Shown in pieces: positions 25,673 through 35,039 of a stretch of DNA of 64,000 nucleotides. The first letter of the stretch is position 1; the number at the start of each line of letters is the position of its first letter. Source of the DNA: Yoonia rosea (GTDB lineage Bacteria; Pseudomonadota; Alphaproteobacteria; Rhodobacterales; Rhodobacteraceae); the NCBI RefSeq assembly GCF_900156505.1, contig NZ_FTPR01000004.1, positions 186,001 through 250,000 of the forward strand, in the 5' to 3' direction. The position numbers were made by a program, and so were the translations under genes. The notes beneath the pieces were generated by a model, which had not been told where the DNA came from, searched no databases, and worked only from the letters and a program-made list of their open reading frames with translations.

Positions 25673-27031
25673 ATGAAACTACCTGATTATCTGCAGCAAG
25701 GTGAAGTTGCTCGTTTATTCCCGGTTCTGGCCGACACATCGAAAGAAGGCCGTACCACATCAATTTTCCTGTCATGTTTATCGAGTGTTGATGAATTCGC
25801 GTTACAATTGTTGAAGTCCGTTGGTTCTAAAGTTGGGAAGCGAGCGACGCTGAATTGTTTCACAGAGGTTGTTTTCAAAGGTGAGAAAGACGCAAAGAAT
25901 GATCGGCCAGATGGTCTGATTGTACTCAAGAACGGCAACAAAGAATGGCGGGCCCTGCTGGAGACAAAAGTTGGGACAGCAGAGCTAAACGCCGATCAGA
26001 TCGAAAAGTATCGTAGCATTGCCAAAGCGAATGACATTGACTGCGTGATTACAATTTCAAACCAGTTTACGTCGTTGCCAACAAATCATCCGATGCGTGA
26101 GGTGCAGAAAAGCAAATCAAAAATTCCAGTTTATCACTGGTCTTGGATGTTTATCGTGACCGAAGCTGATCTCTTGATCAACAATGGATCCGTTGCCGAT
26201 TCAGACCAGCTTTTGCTCTTGCGAGAATTGCGTAGGTTCCTAACACACGAGAGTGCCGGTGTTCGTGGTTTCACCCGTATGCCAGCCGAATGGCCTGAAC
26301 TGAACAGACTTGTTTCTGCAGGTGGAAAAATCACGCAACGATCCGATGAAGCGCAGATTGTTGTAGGAGCATGGCACCAAGAAACCAAAGACCTCTCTCT
26401 TATTCTGTCACGACAAACGGAAACCTCGGTCAGCGAGCGTATCAAGCGAGCGCATCAAAGCGATATTGCTCTGCGAGATAAAGAGGCGCTCGAAGTCCTA
26501 CGCGATACTCAATGTCTGAAAGCGGTCTTTGATATTCCTAACGCGGCCGCACCTTTGGAAATCTGCGCAGATTTGAAAAGACGTACGATTGACATTGGTA
26601 TGACCCTCAGCGCGCCTCGTGATCGGAAATCATCAAAGGCACGTGCGAATTGGCTGCTTCGTCAAATAAACACGGATCAAATTGATGATCTTCATGTTCG
26701 TATGACGTGGCCCGGGCGCAGCGAAGACACGCAATTCACGGTCAAGGAGTTACTCGAAGACGTAAGTATATGCGAAGTCGGAAAGGAAAACTTGCAGGTC
26801 CTTTCCTTCTTTATTTTCAACGCAAAAAGGTTAGGGGCCCGATTTACCCAGCAAGCTAACTTCATCACTGATCTCGAAACAGTGGTTCCACAATTCTATC
26901 AAGATGTCGGCCAGTCCTTGACTGAATGGCGACCTTCGGCGCCAAAGATCAAAGCTGACAGACAAGACGCTTCGGATGTGTCGGTAGAGGCACTGGAAGA
27001 GCAATCAACAGAAGAGGCAGGAGAGTTGTAG
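25673..27031 (+). CDS. Stand-alone PD-(D/E)XK nuclease-like protein
   Basis: 452 residues. Residues 65–110 show the nuclease core: FTEVVF (E65), RPDGLIVL (D80), WRALLETKVG (E97-T-K99) and NADQIEKY (Q109). The rest is unrecognised, with alternating helices and a charged C-terminus (SVEALEEQSTEEAGEL). No methyltransferase or helicase is adjacent, so it is not an ordinary restriction system. A hand-counted line (25801–25860) is 43% GC, far below the flanks, and it ends 1 base from convergent rimO. It looks like an acquired gene; phage defence or DNA repair are both possible. Confidence 0.7.
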   Translation: MKLPDYLQQGEVARLFPVLADTSKEGRTTSIFLSCLSSVDEFALQLLKSVGSKVGKRATLNCFTEVVFKGEKDAKNDRPDGLIVLKNGNKEWRALLETKVGTAELNADQIEKYRSIAKANDIDCVITISNQFTSLPTNHPMREVQKSKSKIPVYHWSWMFIVTEADLLINNGSVADSDQLLLLRELRRFLTHESAGVRGFTRMPAEWPELNRLVSAGGKITQRSDEAQIVVGAWHQETKDLSLILSRQTETSVSERIKRAHQSDIALRDKEALEVLRDTQCLKAVFDIPNAAAPLEICADLKRRTIDIGMTLSAPRDRKSSKARANWLLRQINTDQIDDLHVRMTWPGRSEDTQFTVKELLEDVSICEVGKENLQVLSFFIFNAKRLGARFTQQANFITDLETVVPQFYQDVGQSLTEWRPSAPKIKADRQDASDVSVEALEEQSTEEAGEL

Positions 27032-27032
27032 G

Positions 27033-28427
27033 CTATTCGCTTAAAGCCCCCCACAAGTCATACTCCCCCGCTTCCTCAACCGCGACCTTGACCACATCCC
27101 CCACGGCCAACCCCTCGGCCCCTTCATCAATAAACAGGTTCCCGTCGATCTCCGGCGCATCCGCCCATGTGCGGCAGGTGGCGATGCCGTCTTCGTCGAT
27201 GTCGTCCACGATCACTTCAAGCGTGCGGCCCACTTTAGCTTCCAGTTTCGCCGCCGAGATCGCCTGCGCCTTTTCCATGAACCTGTCCCAGCGGTCCTGT
27301 TTGACCTCGGACGCCACATGGTCGGGCAGAGCGTTGGAGCGCGCACCGGCCACGTTTTCGTATTGGAAGCAGCCCACGCGGTCGAGTTGTGCTTCGTCCA
27401 GCCAGTCCAGCAGGTGCTGGAATTCGGCCTCGGTTTCACCCGGATAGCCGACGATAAAGGTCGAACGCAGGGTGATATCGGGGCATTCTGTCCGCCATGC
27501 GGCGATCTCGTCCAGCGTCTTTGCCCCTGCCGCAGGCCGCGCCATGCGCCGCAGCACATCGGGGTGGCTGTGCTGGAACGGGATATCCAGATAGGGCAGC
27601 ACACCGTTGGCGGGGTCGGCCATAATGGGGATCAGATCGCGCACATGCGGGTAGGGGTAGACGTAGTGCAGGCGCACCCATGCCCCCAGTTGCCCCAACT
27701 CGCGGGTCAGGTCGGTAATATGGCTGCGCACCTCGCCGTCTTTCCACGGGTTCAGATCATACTTGCGGTCCAGCCCGTAGGCGGATGTGTCCTGTGAGAT
27801 GACGAGCAGTTCCTTCACGCCGGCCTCGACCAGCTTTTCCGCCTCGCGCAGCACCGCATGGGCCGGGCGCGATGCCAGCCGTCCGCGCATATCGGGGATG
27901 ATGCAGAATTTGCATTTGTGGTTACAGCCTTCGGAAATCTTTAGATAGCTGTAGTGGCGCGGTGTCAGGCTCACCCCGCTGGCAGGCAGCAGGTCAATGA
28001 ACGGGTCGGGCGCGGGCGGCACCACGCCATGCACAGCATCGAGCACTTGTTCGTATTGATGCGGGCCGGTGACTGCCAGAATTTGCGGGTGGTGTTCGCG
28101 GATGTAATCGGGTTCGGCCCCCAGACAGCCGGTGACGATGACCTTGCCGTTTTCCTTGAGCGCCTCGCCAATCGCATCAAGGCTTTCGGCCTTGGCGCTA
28201 TCCAGAAACCCGCAGGTGTTGACGATCACGGCCTCGGCCCCCGCATAATCAGGGCTGATGGCGTAACCTTCGGCACGCAGGCGGGTGAGGATGCGTTCGC
28301 TATCAACCAATGCCTTGGGGCAGCCAAGGCTGACCATACCGATCGTCGGCTGGCCCGCGCGGGGGGTATCGGTGAGGCGCGCCTTGGGGGCGAGGTCTGG
28401 GCGGAGGTTTGGCGGGTTCTGTGTCAT
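27033..28427 (-). CDS. rimO: Ribosomal protein uS12 methylthiotransferase RimO
   Basis: 464 residues from ATG 28427 (an ATG at 28436 is equally possible; neither has a clear RBS). The auxiliary cluster cysteines are C36, C72 and C101, and the radical SAM motif CNHKCKFC provides C168, C172 and C175. The C-terminal TRAM domain covers about the last 65 residues. RimO adds a methylthio group to an Asp of ribosomal protein S12. It is the last gene of the argD–GNAT–argF–rimO run, all on the minus strand. Confidence 0.96.
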   Translation of the reverse strand: MTQNPPNLRPDLAPKARLTDTPRAGQPTIGMVSLGCPKALVDSERILTRLRAEGYAISPDYAGAEAVIVNTCGFLDSAKAESLDAIGEALKENGKVIVTGCLGAEPDYIREHHPQILAVTGPHQYEQVLDAVHGVVPPAPDPFIDLLPASGVSLTPRHYSYLKISEGCNHKCKFCIIPDMRGRLASRPAHAVLREAEKLVEAGVKELLVISQDTSAYGLDRKYDLNPWKDGEVRSHITDLTRELGQLGAWVRLHYVYPYPHVRDLIPIMADPANGVLPYLDIPFQHSHPDVLRRMARPAAGAKTLDEIAAWRTECPDITLRSTFIVGYPGETEAEFQHLLDWLDEAQLDRVGCFQYENVAGARSNALPDHVASEVKQDRWDRFMEKAQAISAAKLEAKVGRTLEVIVDDIDEDGIATCRTWADAPEIDGNLFIDEGAEGLAVGDVVKVAVEEAGEYDLWGALSE

Positions 28428-28528
28428 GCGCCGCATATAGCGCGGGGCGGAGGTGTTGGGAATGGGGGTGTTGACCTAAGCCTCAAGCCAAAGCTGCCGC
28501 AGGCGTCGTCCGCTAATCGGCTGGGCCT

Positions 28529-29434
28529 TCAGACCCCAAGGCAGTGCCGCATGATCGCCTTTTGTGCGTGCAGCCTGTTCTCGGCCTCGTCAAAGATGAC
28601 CGAATGGGGCCCGTCCATGACGCTGCTGGTCGCCTCGTCATCGCGGTGGGCGGGCAGGCAGTGCATGAACAGCGCGTTATCCTTGGCCTTGGCCATCAGC
28701 GCGTCATTCACCTGATAGCCGCGCAGCTGGTTGTGCCGCCGTTCGCGTGCGGATTGCGGATCGTGCATGCTGACCCACGTATCGGTCACCACCAGATCAG
28801 CGCCCTGCACCGCCTCATTGGGATCGCGCACGGTTGTATATAGCCCGTCGAGCGCAGGTTCAGGATCAAGCGGCGGCGGGCCTGTGAACACCAGATCGAA
28901 TTCGAACTGTTTGGCGGCATGGGCAAAGCTGGCAAAGACATTGTTGCCGTCACCCGACCAGACAACCTTTTTGCCTTTGATGGGGCCGTTATGTTCCTCG
29001 AACGTCATGATATCGGCCATGATCTGGCAAGGGTGCGTGCGGTTGGTCAGCCCGTTGATGACCGGCACCGTGGCGTATTCGGCCATATCCAGCAGGGTCT
29101 GTTCCTCGAATGTGCGGATCATGATCAGGTCGACATAGCGCGACAGCACACGTGCGGTATCGGCAATCGTCTCGCCATGGCCCAGTTGCATATCCGCCCC
29201 AGACAGCACCATCGTCTGCCCGCCCATCTGCCGCACACCCACGTCAAAGGACACACGGGTCCTTGTTGACGGCTTTTCAAAAATCAGCGCCACCATATGC
29301 CCGGCGAGCGGCTGATCCGCATCCGGCGTGCCCTTGTGCAGACCGGCGCGGGCGGTTTTCATCGCTTTGGCATTGTCGATGATGTTGCGCAGCGCATCGG
29401 TGGGGGTCGTATGGATATCAAGAAAATGGGTCAT
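28529..29434 (-). CDS. argF: Ornithine carbamoyltransferase
   Basis: 301 residues. Carbamoyl-phosphate site STRTR at 56–60, HPCQ at 134–137, and the ornithine loop [20 protein letters not shown]. The last loop reads HRDDEA rather than the more common HRGEEV, a variant I associate with Rhodobacteraceae. It makes citrulline from ornithine and carbamoyl phosphate, linking with argD upstream and carB at 8.8–12.1 kb. About 40 bases separate it from the GNAT gene. Confidence 0.97.
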   Translation of the reverse strand: MTHFLDIHTTPTDALRNIIDNAKAMKTARAGLHKGTPDADQPLAGHMVALIFEKPSTRTRVSFDVGVRQMGGQTMVLSGADMQLGHGETIADTARVLSRYVDLIMIRTFEEQTLLDMAEYATVPVINGLTNRTHPCQIMADIMTFEEHNGPIKGKKVVWSGDGNNVFASFAHAAKQFEFDLVFTGPPPLDPEPALDGLYTTVRDPNEAVQGADLVVTDTWVSMHDPQSARERRHNQLRGYQVNDALMAKAKDNALFMHCLPAHRDDEATSSVMDGPHSVIFDEAENRLHAQKAIMRHCLGV

Positions 29435-29472
29435 GTGTTTCGCTTTTGTTGGGCCGTTTCCGACCAGTCAGT

Positions 29473-29955
29473 TCAGAGATGGGTCATTACCTGGACAAGG
29501 CGTCCTTCGGCTGTCGTGGTCAGACGTCGGTTCATGAAACCGGCCTGTTTATAGATTGTGATGGTGCGGGTGTCAGTCGTCCCCGGCGCCACGGCCACCA
29601 TGGGGTATTTCAGACGCAGGCTGCGGATATACCCTTCGATATAGCCGACAGAATGGCCCTGTCCCATGAAATCGCTATCGCCGACAAAGGTGGCCATGAC
29701 CCGGGCGCCAAACGGCAGGTCCGCATATTGCGGCATCTCAAAGGCGCGGGCGTCGTGATCGTGGATATAGGCAAAGGGGTGGTCGATCAGGCTCACCACC
29801 CGCATGTCAATCGCGGCACTGTCCATGTCTCTTTCCATCAGCGCAATTTGCTTGTCCGCATCGGGCCACCAGACTTTGACATGCGCCGTCTGTAACCAGC
29901 GGCGCATCAAAGGCAGGTCTGCCTCGGTCAGGGGGCGGAACGTGTAATTACGCAT
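29473..29955 (-). CDS. GNAT family N-acetyltransferase between argD and argF
   Basis: 160 residues. It begins YTFRPLTEADLPLMRRWL and has the GNAT acetyl-CoA loop region GDSDFMGQGHSVGYIEGYI with the following helix, most similar in layout to aminoglycoside 6'-acetyltransferase-like or RimJ-type proteins. The substrate cannot be assigned. Its start overlaps the argD stop by 8 bases, so it is translationally coupled within the arginine operon, which suggests an arginine-related or antibiotic-like amine substrate, unproven. Confidence 0.85.
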   Translation of the reverse strand: MRNYTFRPLTEADLPLMRRWLQTAHVKVWWPDADKQIALMERDMDSAAIDMRVVSLIDHPFAYIHDHDARAFEMPQYADLPFGARVMATFVGDSDFMGQGHSVGYIEGYIRSLRLKYPMVAVAPGTTDTRTITIYKQAGFMNRRLTTTAEGRLVQVMTHL

Positions 29956-31129
29956 TGGCCTCCTTTACATGGGATGCCGCAGCATCAAGCTTGTCCACCG
30001 CCAGCGCGATATCGGCGTCAGTGATATTAAGCGCGGGCAACAAGCGCACGACATTGTCCGCGGCAGGCACGGTCAGCACCCCTTGGGCAAAACCTGCCGT
30101 GACGACATCGCTATTTGTGGCCTTGCATTTCAGACCAAGCATCAGGCCCGATCCGCGCACGGCTTCGAACACATCGGGATATGCCGCCACCAGCCCTTCG
30201 AGCTTTTGGCGCATCATACCGGCCTTACGGTTGACCTCGGCCAGAAACGCGTCGTCGCCGATGATCTCCATGACTTTGGCACCCACAGCACAGGCCAGAG
30301 GGTTGCCGCCATAGGTGGACCCATGCGTGCCTGCCGTCATGCCGGATGCCGCGTTTTCCGTGGCCAGCACCGCCCCGAGCGGGAAGCCGCCCCCGATGCC
30401 TTTGGCAACCATCATGATATCAGGGCTGATACCCGCCCATTCATGGGCAAAAAGCTTACCGGTCCGGCCCATGCCGCATTGCACCTCATCAAGGATCAGC
30501 AGGATGCCGTGTTGGTCGCACAGATCGCGCAGCCCCTTCAGGCAGACATCGGGCAAAGGACGAATGCCGCCTTCGCCCTGCACTGGCTCGACCATGATTG
30601 CCGCGATCTTGTCGGACACTGCAGCTTGCAGGGCATCATGGTCGCCAAATTCCAGATGGGTGAAACCGGGAAGCAACGGACCAAAGCCCTTGACCATCTT
30701 CTCGGAACCGGCTGCCGCAATCCCCGCACTGGAGCGCCCATGGAAAGACCCCGTGAAGGTGATGATCTCGGTCCGTTCGGGCTGGCCTTTGTCGTACCAG
30801 TATTTGCGGGCCATTTTGACGGCCAACTCGCAGGCCTCGGTGCCCGAGTTGGTGAAGAACACGGTATCGGCAAAAGTCTGCGCGACCAGCGCATCGGCCA
30901 GCTGTTGCTGGGCGGGAATGTTATAAAGGTTCGACACATGCCACAGCGCCTGTGCCTGTGCGGTCAGTGCCGCAACCAGAGCGGGGTTGGCATGCCCCAG
31001 CGCATTCACCGCAATTCCCGCGCCCAGATCGAGAAAGCGTCGTCCATCAGCTTCCGTCAACCAAGAGCCTTCGCCGGAAACGAAAGTCAGCGGCGCGCGT
31101 GCGTAGGTCGGCAGAATAGATGGGATCAT
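29948..31129 (-). CDS. argD: Acetylornithine/succinyldiaminopimelate aminotransferase
   Basis: 393 residues, class III aminotransferase. The PLP region reads LILDEVQCGMGRTGKLFAHE, with the Schiff-base Lys in MMVAKGIGGGFPLGA. FTNSGTEACELAVKMARKYW and TFTGSFHGRSSAG are the other family motifs. It converts N-acetylglutamate semialdehyde to N-acetylornithine. The start at 31129 (MIPSILPTYARAPL) is preferred over 31171 by homology. First gene of the arg run; the 260 bases upstream, up to the divergent EamA gene, contain no other supported gene and should hold both promoters. Confidence 0.95.
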   Translation of the reverse strand: MIPSILPTYARAPLTFVSGEGSWLTEADGRRFLDLGAGIAVNALGHANPALVAALTAQAQALWHVSNLYNIPAQQQLADALVAQTFADTVFFTNSGTEACELAVKMARKYWYDKGQPERTEIITFTGSFHGRSSAGIAAAGSEKMVKGFGPLLPGFTHLEFGDHDALQAAVSDKIAAIMVEPVQGEGGIRPLPDVCLKGLRDLCDQHGILLILDEVQCGMGRTGKLFAHEWAGISPDIMMVAKGIGGGFPLGAVLATENAASGMTAGTHGSTYGGNPLACAVGAKVMEIIGDDAFLAEVNRKAGMMRQKLEGLVAAYPDVFEAVRGSGLMLGLKCKATNSDVVTAGFAQGVLTVPAADNVVRLLPALNITDADIALAVDKLDAAASHVKEANA

Positions 31130-31388
31130 GGCGATCTTCCTTGAAGGTAAGCCCGATTGGTGCAGGACCAAGCGAGGGCTGTCAATAATGTTAGGGATTT
31201 ATGATGGACGTGACAAAGGGCGGCGCAGGTTAGCGTCGGCGTCGGATCTCAACTGTTGCACGGTTCATCATGCGAAAAACGTAGCGCAGTTTCTGCCCCA
31301 AGGGAAGCTGCAAAAAAAAGCAGTACTGTCTGTTCTGGCGTGACAAACTGTCTTGCGCGGTTGTGCGAACAGGTTCAATGAGCGGCAC

Positions 31389-32273
31389 ATGACCCTGCGT
31401 GCCGCCAACCCGCCTCTTGCTATTGCCTTCATGATGACGGCGACCGCGTTTATTGCGGCGACGATGGTCATGGCGAAATCGTTGGGCACCGATACTTTGG
31501 GCCCGCCCTTACACCCTTTGCAAATCAGCCATGGCCGCTTTTTGTTTGCATTTATCGCGATTGCGACAGCGGCAGCAGTGCTGCGGCCGAGGATTGCAGA
31601 GCCGAACCTGAAATTACATTTTGGCCGGACGCTCTTTGGCTGGGGTGGCGTGACCTTCATGTTCTCCGCCGTGGCGTTTATTCCGCTGTCAGATGCTACG
31701 GCGATCAGCTTTCTCAACCCTGTGTTCGGTATGCTTCTTGCTATTCCGCTGCTGGGCGAACGGGTGGGGCCGTGGCGCTGGGGTGCCGCCGGCACTGCCT
31801 TGATTGGTGCGCTGATCTTGCTCAGGCCCGGACCGGAGAGCTTTCAGCTGGCTGGTCTGCTGGCGCTGGGGGCCGCGTTTTTGATGGGGATGGAGCTGAT
31901 CTTCATCAAGAAACTGGCCAACCGCGAACCGGGGTTTCAGATCTTGCTGATCAACAATGCCATCGGGCTGTGCATCGCGACACTGGCCGTTCTGCCCGTC
32001 TGGACGCCGCCGACAGGCGCACAATGGGGCGCGCTGGCCGCCTTGGGTGTGTTGATGGCCACCGCACAGGCATGCTTTGTCAACGCCATGGCACGTGCAG
32101 ACGCGAGCTTCATCACACCTTTCAGCTATGTCACGCTGATCTTTGCCGGTCTTTATGATCTGTTGCTTTTCGATGTCTGGCCGGACTGGATAAGCATCCT
32201 TGGCGCGCTTATTATTCTGAGTGGCGCATCGCTTCTCGCGTGGCGCGAACGGCGGGTCCGCTTCTTGCGTTAA
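31389..32273 (+). CDS. EamA/DMT family transporter
   Basis: 294 residues with ten hydrophobic spans arranged as two EamA repeats. Typical segments are AFIPLSDATAISFLNPVFGM and TPFSYVTLIFAGLYDLLLF near the end of each repeat. Members export amino acids, purines or related metabolites; substrate unknown. The start ATG 31389 (MTLRAANPPLAIAF) lies downstream of a weak GAGCGG. Divergent from argD, so an amino-acid exporter role is plausible but only by position. Confidence 0.85.
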   Translation: MTLRAANPPLAIAFMMTATAFIAATMVMAKSLGTDTLGPPLHPLQISHGRFLFAFIAIATAAAVLRPRIAEPNLKLHFGRTLFGWGGVTFMFSAVAFIPLSDATAISFLNPVFGMLLAIPLLGERVGPWRWGAAGTALIGALILLRPGPESFQLAGLLALGAAFLMGMELIFIKKLANREPGFQILLINNAIGLCIATLAVLPVWTPPTGAQWGALAALGVLMATAQACFVNAMARADASFITPFSYVTLIFAGLYDLLLFDVWPDWISILGALIILSGASLLAWRERRVRFLR

Positions 32274-32331
32274 ACGTGCGGCCCCTTTAGCTTGGACACA
32301 GTAATGCCATCTTCTGGGAGAAGATGAATAA

Positions 32332-32745
32332 ATGAGTGATGTTTACGAGTACCGCCGCGCACCGAGCAAGGGGCCTATCTGGCTTGCCTTACTCGGGATG
32401 ATTTTGCTTCTTGTTGCCATCTTTTACTTTGAAGCCACGCAGTTGCAGGCGCTTGCATGGGTCATCGGTGCAGTGTTGATTGCTTGGATGCTGCTACCGC
32501 AACCTGTGTCTGGCGTTCGGATTGATTCAGACCATCTGACGCTTGCCGCATGGCGCGATCCGCGGCCGATCCCGCTTGATGATATCGCCTACCTGCGTGT
32601 CAGCGAGGCAGGTCTGGATACCGAAGTTGCGATTGTTTACCGCGATGGCACCGTAGAGGACATATTCTCGGGTGATCTGCCAGATATCGACACCTTGATT
32701 GCCGTACTGGCAGAGCGCGGCACACCGGTGCGCGAGGTCTCTTAG
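32332..32745 (+). CDS. Hypothetical membrane protein
   Basis: 137 residues. Two adjacent hydrophobic helices (about 15–34 and 38–56) are followed by a soluble C-terminal domain of about 80 residues with alternating strands (VRIDSDHLTLAAW, IPLDDIAYLRVSE). GGGAGAAG precedes the ATG. The family was not recognised. It overlaps the convergent ABC permease gene by 4 bases. Confidence 0.65.
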   Translation: MSDVYEYRRAPSKGPIWLALLGMILLLVAIFYFEATQLQALAWVIGAVLIAWMLLPQPVSGVRIDSDHLTLAAWRDPRPIPLDDIAYLRVSEAGLDTEVAIVYRDGTVEDIFSGDLPDIDTLIAVLAERGTPVREVS

Positions 32746-33545
32746 GCCTTGAGGCGATAGCCTGTGTGCATCCAGCGCAAACAGATACCCAACACCACGA
32801 CACAGGCCGCCGTCACCACCACAAGCCCCAGCCAAGGACTGCTGTCGCTGACCCCGATCATCCCAAAGCGCACCCCGTCGATGATATAAAAGAACGGGTT
32901 CGCATGGCTCAGGGTTTGCATGAATGGCGGCAGCGCCTCGATCGAATAGAAGGTGCCTGACAGAAACGCCAAAGGTGTGATCAGAAAGTTGGAAATCGCG
33001 GAAAGCTGGTCGAACTTATTGGCAAAGATTCCCGCAATCATCCCCAAGCCGCCCATCAGGATGGACCCAAGCAGCACGAAGACGATGACCCAGAGTGGTG
33101 CTTCCATTCCCACGCCCAGAAATAGAGCCGACCCCGCCGCAATCACAATCGCGACCAAACCACCGCGCGCCACGGCGCCGCCGATGTAGCCTGTCACCAA
33201 CTCTCCCGCTGACAAAGGCGGCATAAGCGTATCGACGATATTGCCCTGCACCTTGGCAGAGGCGAGGCTGGATGAGGTATTGGCAAACGCGTTCTGGATC
33301 ACCGTCATGGTCAGGATGCCGGGCGCCAGAAACACCATGAACGGCACGCCCATCACATCGCCACGTTGTGATCCGATAGCGATGGTGAATATCAACAAGA
33401 ACAGGCCCGCATTGATCAAGGGGGCCATGACAGTCTGCGACCAGACATTCATGAACCGGCTGACCTCGCGGCGGACCAAAGTCCAGGTTCCAAGCCAATT
33501 CACGCGCCCGAAGCGCCGTACGCCCATCTGGTTCATATCTTGCAT
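32742..33545 (-). CDS. ABC-2 type transporter permease
   Basis: 267 residues with six hydrophobic spans and the ABC-2 motif region ITPLAFLSGTFYSIEALPPF followed by ANPFFYIIDGVRFGMIG. This matches the YadH/NodJ branch of export permeases for lipids, polysaccharides or drugs. The ATP-binding partner, normally adjacent, is not in the window. AAGGAAG precedes the ATG. It diverges from gcrA with about 200 bases between starts and no other gene in that gap. Confidence 0.88.
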   Translation of the reverse strand: MQDMNQMGVRRFGRVNWLGTWTLVRREVSRFMNVWSQTVMAPLINAGLFLLIFTIAIGSQRGDVMGVPFMVFLAPGILTMTVIQNAFANTSSSLASAKVQGNIVDTLMPPLSAGELVTGYIGGAVARGGLVAIVIAAGSALFLGVGMEAPLWVIVFVLLGSILMGGLGMIAGIFANKFDQLSAISNFLITPLAFLSGTFYSIEALPPFMQTLSHANPFFYIIDGVRFGMIGVSDSSPWLGLVVVTAACVVVLGICLRWMHTGYRLKA

Positions 33546-33748
33546 TATAGTCTTCCTTTGTCGCGCCCTGACATAGTGGTTTTCGCGCGGATGGCCAGCC
33601 CTCGGGGGGCGCTGCTCGTTATAACATTGCGAAAAGGCACTCCACTGCCTTCACATCACCTGCCGCAGTGTTTAATATAAGGTCAAGTTGACCAATAAGG
33701 CCTGATCCGTGCATCATGGATCCCTGCCGAAAAACCAAAGGAACAGAT

Positions 33749-34357
33749 ATGTCCTGGACAGACGAGCGCGTTGAGACGCTCAAGAAGATGTGGGGCGAAG
33801 GCCAGTCCGCAAGCCAGATCGCCAAAGAACTTGGCGGGGTCACCCGCAATGCAGTGATCGGCAAAGTGCACCGTTTGGGATTATCCAACAGGGCAGGCTC
33901 GGCCGGGGCGCCCGCCAAGGCAGCGCCGAAAGAAAAACCGGCGGCAGCGCCTGCCGCTGCGGCCAAACCTGCAGCGAAACCGGCAGCAGCACCCAAGCCC
34001 AAGGCTGCGCCCGCTTCGACGCCGCCCAAGGAAGAGCCCGAGCTTGACGAGAACGGCATTCCGATTTCTGCCGCGCGCCGCGCGATCATTCCGGCCGGTC
34101 AACCTTTGCCGCCACAGCCGTCGGCCAATGAAATCAGCCCCGAAGCACTGGCCAAAGTCAGTGAAGTCGAAAAGACTGCCAAGAAGTTGACCTTGATGGA
34201 ACTGACGGAAAAGACCTGCAAATGGCCGGTTGGCGATCCTGCCACCGATGATTTCTGGTTCTGCGGATTGGCTGTGCAGCAAGGCAAACCCTATTGCGAA
34301 GCCCACGTCGGCGTGGCGTTTCAGCCGATGTCCTCGCGCCGCGACCGCCGCCGCTAA
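33749..34357 (+). CDS. gcrA: Cell-cycle regulator GcrA
   Basis: 202 residues from ATG 33749 (MSWTDERVETLKKMWGEGQS), the canonical GcrA start. The DNA-binding domain with GVTRNAVIGKVHRLGLSNR spans 1–48; a long Ala/Pro/Lys linker (55–105) follows; the conserved C-terminal sigma-70-binding domain contains LTEKTCKWPVGDP and a Cys/His set (WFCGLAV, PYCEAHV). GcrA binds RNA polymerase with sigma-70 and acts on promoters with CcrM-methylated GANTC sites. No GANTC was seen in the roughly 150 bases upstream. An intrinsic terminator follows. Confidence 0.95.
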   Translation: MSWTDERVETLKKMWGEGQSASQIAKELGGVTRNAVIGKVHRLGLSNRAGSAGAPAKAAPKEKPAAAPAAAAKPAAKPAAAPKPKAAPASTPPKEEPELDENGIPISAARRAIIPAGQPLPPQPSANEISPEALAKVSEVEKTAKKLTLMELTEKTCKWPVGDPATDDFWFCGLAVQQGKPYCEAHVGVAFQPMSSRRDRRR

Positions 34358-34403
34358 GGTGATGTACGGTATAAGGCAGATCATGATTTGCCCTCGCCGC
34401 AAA

Positions 34404-34427
34404 GGCCGCCCTCAGGGGCGGCTTTTT
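34404..34427 (+). terminator. Intrinsic terminator of gcrA
   Basis: GCCGCCC (34405–34411) pairs with GGGCGGC (34416–34422) and is followed by TTTTTG. It lies about 48 bases after the gcrA stop. Confidence 0.8.
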
Positions 34428-34513
34428 GCGTTCTGCGAGACGCGTTTGAATGTCGGAAAAAATGGTCGATGCTACGAAGTGATTGCGGCCACTTGCGAGG
34501 CATCGCGCAAAGC

Positions 34514-34972
34514 CTACTTCAGCGCGCCCAAGAACGCCCGCAAACCCACATCATCGACTTTCTTGATCGCCTTTTTCAGCGGCACCCATTTGCGCTTGCG
34601 CAGGCCCGCTTCGGGGTAGGTTTTGGTCATCTGTTTCACGTCGATCCGGTACACGCTGACATGGCAGGGCGCGACCCGTCCGTCGTCAAAGCGTTTCTCG
34701 GTCACGTAGCCGCCAATCGGGGCTTTGCTGACCTTGCCTTTGCGTAATCCGGCCTCTTCCCAGGCTTCGATCTTGGCGGTTTCGGCGTCGGTGTGGCCGT
34801 CCATCGGCCAACCCTTGGGCACGATCCAGCGCCCACGCGAGGATTTCACCAAAAGCACCTCTTTTTCGTCCTTTCCGTCGCGCAGGCAAAGCGCGCCGAC
34901 CTGCACAATTGCAGTCGGATCAACGACACGGACCTCGCGGCCCGTCCAAAAAGAGCGGTCAAGATTACTCAT
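34514..34972 (-). CDS. Nudix hydrolase
   Basis: 152 residues. The Nudix box is recognisable but slightly altered: GHTDAETAKIEAWEEAGL, where the usual Arg before EUxEE is replaced by Ile. The fold is preceded by RWIVPKGWPMDG. This layout resembles DIPP-type hydrolases acting on diphosphoinositol or dinucleoside polyphosphates, but the substrate is unknown. Convergent with gcrA. Confidence 0.88.
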   Translation of the reverse strand: MSNLDRSFWTGREVRVVDPTAIVQVGALCLRDGKDEKEVLLVKSSRGRWIVPKGWPMDGHTDAETAKIEAWEEAGLRKGKVSKAPIGGYVTEKRFDDGRVAPCHVSVYRIDVKQMTKTYPEAGLRKRKWVPLKKAIKKVDDVGLRAFLGALK

Positions 34973-35039
34973 ATACCTGCCAATGGCGTATTTTTATTAC
35001 GTTCTTGATAACACAGAGCGAATCAATGCGCAAATGGTG

